The notes under the pieces: model-generated
What the model saw: only the letters and a program-made list of their open reading frames with translations
Databases searched by the model: none
What the model was told of the DNA's origin: nothing
Shown: piece by piece, positions 33,989-41,930 of the stretch
Numbering within the stretch: the stretch's first letter is position 1
Layout of the letters: every line of letters starts with the position of its first letter
Translations under genes and position numbers: made by a program
Assembly: GCF_004793885.1 (NCBI RefSeq)
Contig: NZ_SRYG01000016.1
Coordinates: 1 to 64,000, forward strand
Direction of reading: 5' to 3'
Length of the DNA stretch: 64,000 nt
Source: Dubosiella muris
GTDB lineage: Bacteria; Bacillota_I; Bacilli_A; Erysipelotrichales; Erysipelotrichaceae

Positions 33989-34638
33989 TGAAAACGATAT
34001 TGATCGTCGAAGACGACGAATACATTGGCAACATGATCGAAGCCGCGCTCAAAAACGAAGGATTCGCCACCTGGCGGGCGTATTCGGGCAGCGAGGCGCT
34101 CCTCGTCTTTCAAAGCCGGCCTGTCGACCTCGTCGTGCTGGATTTGATGCTTCCTGGACTGTCCGGCGAGGATGTGCTGTCCGCCATCCGGACGGTTCCC
34201 GTGGTGGTGCTGAGCGCCAAGAGCGATCTCGACCACAAAGTCGAGCTTCTGCTTCAGGGCGCTGTCGACTACATGACCAAGCCTTTCGAACTGAAGGAGC
34301 TCGTCGCCCGCGTTCGCGTCCACTTGCGGCCTGTCGACGCCACGCGCCAACAAACGCTCCGCTACAACGATCTCGCTCTCGTTCAAAACGAGGCAAGGCA
34401 TGACGGCCAAACGATCAGGCTGACGCCCATTGAAACCAAGATCCTGTCCGCTTTGATGCAGGCGCGCGACGGGACGATGACGCGAACGGCCCTGCTCGAT
34501 ACATTGGCCAGCCAGGATGTGCTGATGAGCGCCTCCACGCTCAAAGTGCACATGTCGCGTTTGCGCGCGAAGCTGAAAACATTGACCGGTACGGACCGGA
34601 TCGAGGCGCTTTGGGGCATTGGCTACCATCTTTCTTAA
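33988..34638 (+). CDS. OmpR-family response regulator
   Basis: A 216-aa two-component regulator: receiver (1-115) with DDE acidic pair, VVLDLMLPGLSGEDVL carrying the phospho-Asp near residue 50, and KPFELKEL; then a winged helix (about 125-216) ending LWGIGYHLS. It opens a four-gene module with ABC genes and a histidine kinase. The start at 33988 has no RBS but follows a -10 box by 7 nt. The layout resembles bacitracin/lantibiotic self-protection or resistance systems. Confidence 0.93.
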   Translation: MKTILIVEDDEYIGNMIEAALKNEGFATWRAYSGSEALLVFQSRPVDLVVLDLMLPGLSGEDVLSAIRTVPVVVLSAKSDLDHKVELLLQGAVDYMTKPFELKELVARVRVHLRPVDATRQQTLRYNDLALVQNEARHDGQTIRLTPIETKILSALMQARDGTMTRTALLDTLASQDVLMSASTLKVHMSRLRAKLKTLTGTDRIEALWGIGYHLS

Positions 34639-34711
34639 CAAAAACGTAACCTTTTCTTTCCCGAAAGCGTAACCGGGCTTTGGTACGATGGAAAGGAAGG
34701 GAAGTGAAACG

Positions 34712-35617
34712 ATGGAAGATGTTTGTGTATGCCGGAATATTGAAAAAGCGTACGGACAGCCCGTGCTCAAGGGCTGCTCACTCCACATTCCGGCCGGAAG
34801 CATTTACGGACTAATTGGAGAAAACGGGGCTGGCAAGACGACGCTCATTCGCATCTTGACCGGCCTGCAAAAGCCGGACGCCGGAACGTATTCGCTCTTT
34901 GATGTCGACGCGAGCGACAAGGCGATTCACCTGGCGCGCAAACGCATGGGCGCGATCGTCGAGATGCCCGCGCTCGATCCGGAACTGGACGCGTTATCCA
35001 ACGTACGCGCCCAAGCCAGACTGCTCGAACTGGAACCCGGGCACGAAAAGGAAGCGCTCGAATGGGTGGGACTGAACGATCCGGGCACGAAGAAGGCGGG
35101 CGATTTCTCGCTGGGCATGCGGCAGCGGCTCGGGCTGGCGATGGCATTGATCGGCCATCCCGACTTCATCCTTTTGGACGAGCCGACCAACGGACTCGAT
35201 CCGCAAGGCATGATCGAGCTGCGGGAACTCATTTTAAAGCTGAACAAGGAGCATCGCATCACGTTTTTGATTTCAAGCCACGTTTTAGCCGAGCTGGCCA
35301 AGCTGGCCGACTGGTACGGCTTTTTGAAAGGCGGGAAGATCGTGCTGGAAACAAGCGCGAAGGAACTTGACGAACACGCAAAACCAGTCGTGGAAATCGA
35401 GGCGAAGCCGATGGAAAAACTCGTTTCCTATTGGGATCGAAACCGGATGGCGTACAAGGCGCTGGGCGCCGACCGCTGGCGGGTGGAAACCAATCGTCCG
35501 GCCGGAGAGCTCGCCCTGGAATTGGCGAAAGCCGGCATCGACGTGCGCTCGATCCAGATCGTCAACGAGGACCTGGAAGCCGTGTACATGCAAATCATGA
35601 AAGGCGGGACACGATGA
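34712..35617 (+). CDS. ABC transporter ATP-binding protein (BcrA/CcmA-like)
   Basis: A 301-aa ATPase with Walker A GENGAGKTT near residue 37, signature FSLGMRQRLGLA near 132, Walker B FILLDEPTNGLDP near 155, and a C-terminal extension of about 90 residues typical of drug/lantibiotic exporters of the BcrA type. GGAAGGGAAG supports the ATG at 34712; an ATG at 34688 lacks an RBS. It overlaps the permease gene by 4 bp. Confidence 0.93.
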   Translation: MEDVCVCRNIEKAYGQPVLKGCSLHIPAGSIYGLIGENGAGKTTLIRILTGLQKPDAGTYSLFDVDASDKAIHLARKRMGAIVEMPALDPELDALSNVRAQARLLELEPGHEKEALEWVGLNDPGTKKAGDFSLGMRQRLGLAMALIGHPDFILLDEPTNGLDPQGMIELRELILKLNKEHRITFLISSHVLAELAKLADWYGFLKGGKIVLETSAKELDEHAKPVVEIEAKPMEKLVSYWDRNRMAYKALGADRWRVETNRPAGELALELAKAGIDVRSIQIVNEDLEAVYMQIMKGGTR

Positions 35618-36408
35618 GAGGGTTGTTCTGCGCGGACGGATTTCGGATCCGCCATTCGAAAGGATTTTGGATCGTGACGCTGGCGCTGCTCATACTTTCC
35701 GGCATCGTGCTGAGTGTTCGCGCGAACGACGCGGCAACCATGAACGACGGCTTGTGGATCACGCTGCCGGTCGTGGCTTTGGCGCAAAGCGTGTGTATCC
35801 CGGTATGGACAGGCAATGACGAGGCCAACGGCCTCTTGCGCAACAAACTCATCGTCGGCAAGACGCGTTCCGCCGTTTTCTTGACATACGCGCTCACGAG
35901 TTTGGGCATCACGTTGTGGTTCGAAGCGCTCTTTTTGCTCGTGCAAATCGGCATCGGCACTTTCGTGCTGGAAGCTGCGTCCATCGGAACGACGGTTCTC
36001 TTGCTCACAAGCGCGCTAGTCGCGCTGGCGTTTTTCTTTACGCTTGTCAGCGTTTGCCCGATCCAGAAAACGACACGCGTCATTTTGTGCCTGCTTGGAT
36101 TGATTGCGTTGTTTTTGGTGGCGTTTCAAATCCAGAACCGGCTGATCGAGCCGCCAAAGACGCTCGTGCTCGAACAGCAGGTCAACGGGGAAATGGTCAA
36201 CGAGCCCGTTTTGAATCCGAAGTTTTTGGACGGAAACGCCCGCGCCGTGGCCGAAACCGCGCTGTCGTGGCTGCCAACCGGCGCGATGATGCAGCTGGTG
36301 TTCGGGTTCGTGTGTCCACCTGTCGTTTTGGCAATCCAGCTGTTCGTGGAAGCCATTGTGTTCATAGGCGCGGGCTGGCTGGTGTTCACGCGCAAGGAAG
36401 TGCGGTAG
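35614..36408 (+). CDS. ABC transporter permease (ABC-2 type)
   Basis: A 264-aa membrane protein with about six helices; the first helix follows the short cytoplasmic start RGLFCADGFRIRHSKGFW. A large outside loop (about 175-215) precedes the last helices. It pairs with the ATPase through an ATGA overlap. Probable role: removal of a membrane-active peptide or antibiotic. Confidence 0.85.
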   Translation: MRGLFCADGFRIRHSKGFWIVTLALLILSGIVLSVRANDAATMNDGLWITLPVVALAQSVCIPVWTGNDEANGLLRNKLIVGKTRSAVFLTYALTSLGITLWFEALFLLVQIGIGTFVLEAASIGTTVLLLTSALVALAFFFTLVSVCPIQKTTRVILCLLGLIALFLVAFQIQNRLIEPPKTLVLEQQVNGEMVNEPVLNPKFLDGNARAVAETALSWLPTGAMMQLVFGFVCPPVVLAIQLFVEAIVFIGAGWLVFTRKEVR

Positions 36409-36426
36409 AAAAAGGGAGGCGACGGT

Positions 36427-37335
36427 ATGCTTGGATGGCTGGCGGCAGGATTTTTCTTGTGGAAATGGCTTGGTTTGAAACACGCTTTGCGGCGTTTGAA
36501 AGAAGAGTGGAGCGCCTGTTCGGCGTCGGAAACGAATCGAAGGCTGCCGGTCGTGGCGTCCGACGCCTCTTTGCGCGCGCTGACAGGCGCGTTGAACGAT
36601 TCGCTGGAAACGATCCGGAAGGAACGCCTACGTCTGGATCGAAGGGCGCGCTGGCTCAACGAGCAAATGGGAACGATCGCTCACGATTTGAGAACGCCGT
36701 TGACGGCTGCGTTGGGATACACGCAGCTTTTTTGGCAGGAAAACGATGAAAGGCAGCGACAGGAGGATGTCCGGGTCGTGGAAGGACGGCTGCGCGCGTT
36801 GCAGGCGATGAGTGAGGAGCTGTTCGAGTTCGCCCGTTTGCAGGACGGGGCCAATCCGCTTGCTTTGACCGAGGTGCGTGTCGACCATGTGCTTGAGGAG
36901 ACGATTGTCGGAATGCGGGCGCTTCTGCAAAAAAAACAGATCGAGCTTTCGCTCGACCTGAATCCGATGGTCGTGACGGGCAACGCGCCGGCGATGGCGC
37001 GGGTGTTTACGAATTTGCTGGCGAACGCGGCGAAGTACGCTCCCGACGGCATCGCGATCGCCATGATCGACGAGCGAACGGTCGTGTTTGAAAACGGATT
37101 GGGCGCCTTGCGCGTCACAGATGTGGAAAAGCTGTTCGAGCGCTACGCCACGCTGCGCTTTCACAACGATTCGCACGGTCTGGGTTTGCCAATCGCCAGG
37201 GGTTATATGGAAAAGATGGGCGGTTCGCTGGTGGCGGAGGTACGCGATGGCGTCATTCGCTTTGCGTGTCGTTTTTCATCGCCCGATAACCGATCCAAAT
37301 CGTCCAGACGTAGGCGCACGTCTTGGGAATCATGA
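36427..37335 (+). CDS. Sensor histidine kinase of the ABC-linked module
   Basis: A 302-aa kinase with one N-terminal membrane helix (about 2-18), a dimerisation/phosphoacceptor H-box AHDLRTPLTAALGYTQL near residue 84, N-box FTNLLANAAKYAP near 195, and GLGLPIARGYMEKMGG near 255. The usual DxGxG box reads VFENGLG, a variant common in kinases with ABC partners. There is no extracellular sensor, so the transporter may provide the signal. The last 83 bp overlap the convergent membrane gene at 37253, and the tail RSKSSRRRRTSWES may be dispensable. Confidence 0.88.
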   Translation: MLGWLAAGFFLWKWLGLKHALRRLKEEWSACSASETNRRLPVVASDASLRALTGALNDSLETIRKERLRLDRRARWLNEQMGTIAHDLRTPLTAALGYTQLFWQENDERQRQEDVRVVEGRLRALQAMSEELFEFARLQDGANPLALTEVRVDHVLEETIVGMRALLQKKQIELSLDLNPMVVTGNAPAMARVFTNLLANAAKYAPDGIAIAMIDERTVVFENGLGALRVTDVEKLFERYATLRFHNDSHGLGLPIARGYMEKMGGSLVAEVRDGVIRFACRFSSPDNRSKSSRRRRTSWES

Positions 37336-37924
37336 GCATGCCGATGGCCGGGATTTGCTCGGCCCACAAGACGACGGGAATGTAAAAGGCGAAGCTGAGC
37401 ACGATCGTGAGCGCCATCCAGCGAAACGGCTTGTCGTTCGTTTGTTTCACTTTGTACGCGAAGAGCACGATGATCAGCAAGCCGAGCAGGGCGAACGGAA
37501 TGTTGCGGATCACGCCCCAAAGCAATGGAGGTCTGGCGCTGAGCCACTCGTTTTGGGGCAGCATGCAAAGCAGGATGCGCAAACCGGCCAGACTGTACAC
37601 CAAAGCGCTCAAACCGTTGTGCTGGCGAATGGCGTAGCGTTTGCGCCATACGAAATAGAGCAGGACGTAAAACACGGTCATCGTGATGGAGGTGATCCAT
37701 TTGCCGATCCCTAAAGCACTCGTGTAGTGGTCCAGTCCTGTCGTGCACAGGGCGATGGCGCGCGGAACGAGGTGGAACGCGTCGCCGGCGCCAAGAACGA
37801 CGGCCATCCAGCCAAACAGCCGGTACTGGGAGCGGGACTTGCTTTGGCGGATCATGAGGACGCCAAGCGTCGTGACGGTGACAAGGTAGACGATGTCGAA
37901 CGTGGTTTCAAACAAGGCGCGCAT
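37253..37924 (-). CDS. Seven-helix integral membrane protein, TetR-linked
   Basis: A 223-aa protein with about seven predicted helices and conserved polar residues inside membrane segments (GAGDAFHLVPRAIAL). No family recognised with certainty. It is the distal gene of a tetR-membrane-membrane transcript (3 bp gap from the upstream gene, RBS AGGAG). It overlaps the 3' end of the convergent kinase gene by 83 bp. Confidence 0.75.
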   Translation of the reverse strand: MRALFETTFDIVYLVTVTTLGVLMIRQSKSRSQYRLFGWMAVVLGAGDAFHLVPRAIALCTTGLDHYTSALGIGKWITSITMTVFYVLLYFVWRKRYAIRQHNGLSALVYSLAGLRILLCMLPQNEWLSARPPLLWGVIRNIPFALLGLLIIVLFAYKVKQTNDKPFRWMALTIVLSFAFYIPVVLWAEQIPAIGMLMIPKTCAYVWTIWIGYRAMKNDTQSE

Positions 37925-37927
37925 CGG

Positions 37928-38347
37928 TTATGCTCCTCTCTTGACGGCTTTGCCGTAGCTGCATCCAAACAACAGGCCGGCCCACAGCAGGGAGGCGCCC
38001 AGTCCGGTGTAAAAGACGGCGATGAATCCGTCGGGCAAAAGATGGAAGGCGCGGATCGCGATACCGCCCGCCATCATAAAGGCCATGATCAAAAACGATT
38101 TGACGTCGAAAAACTTTAAAAAGAACTGGCGTTCCTGAATGTAGTCGAGGATCCGCTTCGTATGTTTGGTGACGAGTTTTCCAAAGACGAAAAGCTGGAA
38201 AAGGGCGAACACGACGATGGACAGCAATACGTTGTACCACGTCAAATACGGCGGGTACGTGACGACGCCGATGCGTAAAATGTTAAAACCGGCCAGGCAC
38301 CAGACGAGGCAGGCGATCAAAAGCAATGTATTCTTTTTAACTTTCAT
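37928..38347 (-). CDS. Four-helix membrane protein under TetR control
   Basis: A 139-aa protein with four predicted helices: VKKNTLLLIACLVWCLAGFNILRIG, then WYNVLLSIVVFALFQLFVF, and two more after a basic loop (KHTKRILDYIQERQF). The ATG at 38347 is supported by AAGGAG; the open frame continues upstream through an operator and is not coding there. The TGAAC-N3-GTTCA palindrome lies 17-29 bp upstream. Function unknown. Confidence 0.75.
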   Translation of the reverse strand: MKVKKNTLLLIACLVWCLAGFNILRIGVVTYPPYLTWYNVLLSIVVFALFQLFVFGKLVTKHTKRILDYIQERQFFLKFFDVKSFLIMAFMMAGGIAIRAFHLLPDGFIAVFYTGLGASLLWAGLLFGCSYGKAVKRGA

Positions 38348-38363
38348 AAAAAGGACTCCTTTC

Positions 38364-38376
38364 TGAACGTTGTTCA
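38364..38376 (-). promoter_or_regulatory. TetR operator 1 (before the membrane genes)
   Basis: TGAACGTTGTTCA, a TGAAC-N3-GTTCA palindrome, matches the site in front of tetR at 38982. Confidence 0.7.
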
Positions 38377-38415
38377 CTTTGAGGCAAAAAAATATCCCGC
38401 CCGGTGCAAGGAAAC

Positions 38416-38967
38416 TTAATACACCGTGCGGCGCACGATCTCGAGCACGACGTCGGGGTCGAAATCGTGGCGAAGCCACGCCGACATCATGAGCGAAAAC
38501 AGGACGTGGGCGAACTGTTTTTCGGACAGGCGGGCATTGAAGGCGTCGGGGCGGATGTTGGGATCGCTATGCAAAATGGCGCACAGGCTCGCTTCCATAT
38601 GTGTCCACGTTTCCTCCATGCGTTTCTTGCCTTCGGATTTTTCGGGCTTGGCGAAACTGAACGCGTGCAGCGTGAAGAATCCGGGATAGGCTGTCTGAGC
38701 GTAGCGCATGCGCTCAAACATCCAGCGAACGCACGCTTCGATCGTTTGAAACGATTCGTCGGGCTGGTGGAAGATCTCAAGCCAGACGCTTGCGATCGTT
38801 TCCGATACAAGCTCCGCCTTTGAAGGAAAATAGTTGTAAATGGAGCCCACCGACACGTGGCAGGCGGTCGCGAGGGCGCGGATGTTGATGGCGTTCCAGC
38901 CTTTTTTTTGCAGCAGCTCGCGGCTGTGTTTTAAAATTTCCTCTTTGGATGTGATGATCGTATTCAT
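38416..38967 (-). CDS. TetR-family transcriptional regulator
   Basis: A 183-aa repressor: N-terminal helix-turn-helix (about 8-55: KEEILKHSRELLQKKGWNAINIRALATACHVSVGSIYNYFPSKAEL) and a helical ligand domain. GAGGTGAG is the RBS. Its own promoter region and that of the two downstream membrane genes carry the same 13-bp palindrome, so it probably represses both. The ligand is unknown. Confidence 0.92.
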   Translation of the reverse strand: MNTIITSKEEILKHSRELLQKKGWNAINIRALATACHVSVGSIYNYFPSKAELVSETIASVWLEIFHQPDESFQTIEACVRWMFERMRYAQTAYPGFFTLHAFSFAKPEKSEGKKRMEETWTHMEASLCAILHSDPNIRPDAFNARLSEKQFAHVLFSLMMSAWLRHDFDPDVVLEIVRRTVY

Positions 38968-38981
38968 GGCTCACCTCAATC

Positions 38982-38994
38982 TGAACAATGTTCA
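38982..38994 (-). promoter_or_regulatory. TetR operator 2 (before tetR)
   Basis: TGAACAATGTTCA, the same TGAAC-N3-GTTCA architecture as at 38364, about 15 bp before the tetR start. Confidence 0.7.
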
Positions 38995-39041
38995 TTATAG
39001 TCAAGCGACACGGATTGTCAATCAGAAACCTCAAATCCATC

Positions 39042-39176
39042 ATTCGAGAGAAATCGTTGATTCTTCAAAAATCGTTAGTAAATTCGAGAGAAATCGTTAA
39101 TTCTTCAAAAAATCGTTGATAAATTCGAGAGAAATTGTTGATTCTTCAAAAAATTGTTGATAATTTCGAGAGAAAT
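39042..39176. repeat. 41-bp tandem repeat, about 3.3 copies
   Basis: Units start at 39042 (40 bp), 39082 (41 bp), 39123 (about 41 bp) and a partial at about 39164. Each begins ATTCGAGAGAAAT and contains AATCGTTGAT or a close variant twice, around ATTCTTCAAAAA. It lies between tetR and the leader-peptide promoter. The surrounding 39000-39250 has no gene. Confidence 0.85.
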
Positions 39177-39251
39177 GGAGTCGGGATAGTATTGCGAATC
39201 ATTTTCTCTTTCCGATTTTGATAAACACTTTAAAAATTTTTTATGAAAGCG

Positions 39252-39280
39252 TTGACAACTTGTTGAAAACTATGTAAAGT
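39252..39280 (+). promoter_or_regulatory. Near-consensus promoter of the efflux cassette
   Basis: Perfect TTGACA (39252-39257), 17-bp spacer, TAAAGT (39275-39280) preceded by TG. Followed 15 bases later by AAGGAGGAAAGG, the RBS of the leader peptide. Confidence 0.8.
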
Positions 39281-39304
39281 AATGAAAAACAAGGAGGAAA
39301 GGAT

Positions 39305-39427
39305 ATGAAAACATTTACAGTGAAAAACACAATCCAGTTGAATTTGTTCGCAACGTCTTTTCTCCTGACTGAAGAAAACTCCTTTTACGCTGTCCCCGCA
39401 GCACCTCGACCGTGCACAATCGAATGA
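39305..39427 (+). CDS. 40-aa leader peptide upstream of the MFS gene
   Basis: A short frame with an excellent RBS (AAGGAGGAAAGG) and consensus promoter. It starts MKTFTVKNTIQLNLFATSFL and ends PAAPRPCTIE before TGA at 39425. It is followed by a terminator and then the transporter, the layout of ribosome-stalling attenuators that control antibiotic-resistance genes. The C-terminal Pro-rich run (AVPAAPRP) could promote stalling. CTGTCCCC (39390-39397), inside the frame, is complementary to GGGGATAG (39449-39456), offering an alternative fold. A small secreted or modified peptide is the alternative reading; there is no typical signal peptide. Confidence 0.65.
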   Translation: MKTFTVKNTIQLNLFATSFLLTEENSFYAVPAAPRPCTIE

Positions 39428-39470
39428 GAAAACACGAACGAAGAGTCTGGGGATAGAACGATTCACATGA

Positions 39471-39502
39471 AAACCGAAGACGCTTGTTCTTTGGTTTTTT
39501 TT
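39471..39502 (+). terminator. Attenuator between leader peptide and MFS gene
   Basis: AAACCGAAGA (39471-39480) pairs with TCTTTGGTTT (39488-39497) over a 7-nt loop, with one G-T wobble, then a T run. It lies 25 bases before the transporter start, so read-through must be conditional. Confidence 0.85.
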
Positions 39503-39526
39503 GTATTTATTCAAAGGAGAAAAAGT

Positions 39527-40699
39527 ATGACAATCAAAAAAATCAACGCGATCTACTTTTTGATTTTGCTCGCCTATGGCGCGGTGGACAAAATCTACGG
39601 ATCGTCGTTCATGGAAATTTTATATTCCAGCGGGATCGGTGTCGGTCTGATCAGCGTGCTGTTGTCCATCGAGGACTTCCTGCTGCTCGTTTTCGAGTTT
39701 CCTTCGGGAATGATCGCGGATCGCATCGGCCGCAAGAAAGCGAGCGCGATCGGCTTGTTCGTGCTCATGCTTGGCTACATCGCGTTCATCGTATCCAAAA
39801 ACTTTCTTGTCTTTGTATTGGCCGCCATTTTGAAATCCGCGGGCAACGCGCTCTTTAGCGGCTCGCCACAAAGCTGGTACTACGAGGAGCTGAAAGAAAA
39901 GGACGCGCTCAAAGAGCGGGAAACAATCATTCCGGTTTTGCGCGGCGTCATGAACGCCGTATGCATCGGGGTCTTGCTGTTGTGCACGATGTTTTTCGCC
40001 GCCTCCCGCACATTGCCAATGCTGCTGGCCATCGCGATCCTGGGCGTGGTTTCCGTCGTGACGCTTGTCGTGGGCAAAGACAACTACGGGACCATCCGGG
40101 AGGAAAACGGAAGCGGATGGAAAGAGGTCGTTTCCATTTTCTCGCATCCAGTCTTTCGGCGGCTGGCCGGGTTCAACATGTTGTTCACGATTCCATACGC
40201 GGTGTTCATCCTGACGTGGCAGCTCATTTTGCTTGAGCACTTTCATCAAAACGCGTCCATCATTAGCAGTATGATGATCGCAATCATGGGCGTGTTCGCG
40301 CTCGCCTCGTTTGTGACGACCGCCCTGCTGAAGCGCTGGAAGCAGACGACGCTCATCAAAGCAACGCTTGCTGTGCTGACCGGGGTGTGCGTGCTCATCG
40401 CGCAAGTCCGCTCGCTTGGCGTCTACATCGCCCTCGTACTCTTGTTTGAAGGGGCGCTTGGCATGTACATGACGCTGGAAGACATTTGGATGCAGGAACA
40501 AATTCCTTCCGAAAACCGGGCTGGGTTTTATTCGGCCGTCAACGCTTTCACCGCGCTGGCCAACGCCCTTGTTTTGATGGGGCTGGGATGGATCGTCCAG
40601 CACACGAGCTTGTTTTTCGTGTACTGGATCGCCGCGATCGTGGAAAGTATGGCTCTTTTGTATTTTGTTTATCGACTGGAAAGGAGAACCAATGATTGA
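39527..40699 (+). CDS. MFS transporter, drug-efflux type
   Basis: A 390-aa, 12-helix major facilitator. Motif A-like ADRIGRKKAS lies near residue 63 between helices 2 and 3, after the start KKINAIYFLILLAYGAVDKIYGSSF. The ATG at 39527 follows AAAGGAG. An in-frame ATG at 39467 sits inside the attenuator and has no RBS. Leader-peptide attenuation upstream is characteristic of inducible efflux genes for ribosome-targeting antibiotics, so macrolide, lincosamide or phenicol export is a plausible but unproven role. It overlaps the XRE-PurM gene by 8 bp. Confidence 0.88.
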   Translation: MTIKKINAIYFLILLAYGAVDKIYGSSFMEILYSSGIGVGLISVLLSIEDFLLLVFEFPSGMIADRIGRKKASAIGLFVLMLGYIAFIVSKNFLVFVLAAILKSAGNALFSGSPQSWYYEELKEKDALKERETIIPVLRGVMNAVCIGVLLLCTMFFAASRTLPMLLAIAILGVVSVVTLVVGKDNYGTIREENGSGWKEVVSIFSHPVFRRLAGFNMLFTIPYAVFILTWQLILLEHFHQNASIISSMMIAIMGVFALASFVTTALLKRWKQTTLIKATLAVLTGVCVLIAQVRSLGVYIALVLLFEGALGMYMTLEDIWMQEQIPSENRAGFYSAVNAFTALANALVLMGLGWIVQHTSLFFVYWIAAIVESMALLYFVYRLERRTND

Positions 40700-41846
40700 A
40701 CGGGAACAGACTGGCGCGTTTTTAACCAGGCTGCGCCAAGCCCACGCGTGGACGCAAAAAGACGTGGCCAGCCGGCTGCACGTCAGTGCCCAGGCGGTGT
40801 CCAAGTGGGAAAACGGAATGGCCGTCCCGCCGCTGGATTTGCTGCTGGAGCTGTCCAGACTGTATGGCGTAACAATGGAGGAAATCGCGAACGGACGCTT
40901 TGAACAGGAGAAAATCGACCACGCCCATTTGGATGTGCACGTGGAAAGATGGGACCGGTTCAACGAGGAAAGCCATCCGGACAACGTCTGGAATCCGTCG
41001 TTTCGCGGCGGCGTGCTGGAGAGAAGCGATGGCTCGCTTCTCGTGTCGAGGACGCTCGAACCGGGCGCCAAACAGCATCTCGCCTTCGAGCAAGGCGCTT
41101 TGAAAGAGCTTGTCGACGACGCGCTTTTGACGCTAGGCAACGATTGGATGACGATGAACGCCCGTCCGCTCGCGCTGACGATGACAATCTTGAGCGGACA
41201 GGAAAATCTTCCCCTGTTTTCCCGGCTTACAGCGCTTGCTCGAACGGCGGGAAGAAAGCGGGGAATGCCATTGATTGAGGCGCAGCGTTCGGTCAAACCG
41301 TTCATGAAACCGGAAGAAACGCAAATCGTCTTTACCGGGATCGGGGAGGCGAAGCGGCCTTACGATGCGCGGCGTATCGAGGCGGGAGACTCGATTTACT
41401 ACTGGCCGTCCAACGGGCTGCACCATCATGGCTTTACGATTGTGGAGGCGCTTCTGGAACGAAGGCCGGAATGGAAAACGAAACGGCTGCTGGATGAACT
41501 TTTGAAAGCGCCGGCTTGCTACGCGGGGATGACGAACGGGTACGAGGACATCAAATGTCTGGTCCATATCACGCAGTTTGGATTGGAGCGCAACGTCCGC
41601 CGGGTGTTGAAACCGGATCAAAAAGCGGTGTTCGAACTGGACAACGTGAAGATACCTCCCGTTTTCCACTGGCTGAAGCGCGCCCTTTCGTATACGGATG
41701 CGGAAATGATGAAAGCCTTCAACTGCGGCATCGGGGTGCTTGTGATCGCCAAAAACGGGGACCCGGCGTATCGCCTTGGTCAAATCGAGTCAAGAAACGA
41801 CAAAGAGGAGGCGGTCGTGATCCACTCGCCGCTCCACTGGCAGTAG
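40692..41846 (+). CDS. XRE helix-turn-helix fused to a degenerate PurM-like (AIR synthase-related) domain
   Basis: A 384-aa fusion. Residues about 5-62 are an XRE/Cro HTH (TGAFLTRLRQAHAWTQKDVASRLHVSAQAVSKWENG). After a short linker, about 85-380 align with PurM: IVFTGIGEAKRPYDARRIEAGDSIYYWPSNGLHHHGFTIVEALLER, then EDIKCLVHITQFG, RVLKPDQKAVF, IPPVFHWLKRAL and MMKAFNCGIGVLVIA. PurM catalytic positions look altered: the VNDL and GGETAEMP blocks are replaced. It therefore probably binds a nucleotide or substrate analogue as a sensor instead of making AIR. Translationally coupled to the MFS gene. Confidence 0.82.
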   Translation: MIEREQTGAFLTRLRQAHAWTQKDVASRLHVSAQAVSKWENGMAVPPLDLLLELSRLYGVTMEEIANGRFEQEKIDHAHLDVHVERWDRFNEESHPDNVWNPSFRGGVLERSDGSLLVSRTLEPGAKQHLAFEQGALKELVDDALLTLGNDWMTMNARPLALTMTILSGQENLPLFSRLTALARTAGRKRGMPLIEAQRSVKPFMKPEETQIVFTGIGEAKRPYDARRIEAGDSIYYWPSNGLHHHGFTIVEALLERRPEWKTKRLLDELLKAPACYAGMTNGYEDIKCLVHITQFGLERNVRRVLKPDQKAVFELDNVKIPPVFHWLKRALSYTDAEMMKAFNCGIGVLVIAKNGDPAYRLGQIESRNDKEEAVVIHSPLHWQ

Positions 41847-41930
41847 AAAAAAGGGGAAAAGTTCAACGAATCGCTGCGTGTTTTCCAGAAGGATCGCTTG
41901 TATCGTAAAAGAGGAAAGCGAGGAAAAACA

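Noticed and set aside
39467-39526. Upstream in-frame ATG extending the MFS protein by 20 residues
   Set aside because: It lies in the attenuator hairpin without an RBS; 39527 has AAAGGAG.
39620-41305. 561-codon open frame antisense to the MFS and XRE-PurM genes
   Set aside because: Low-complexity, His/Arg/Asp-rich translation with no RBS or family resemblance; the plus-strand genes explain the region.
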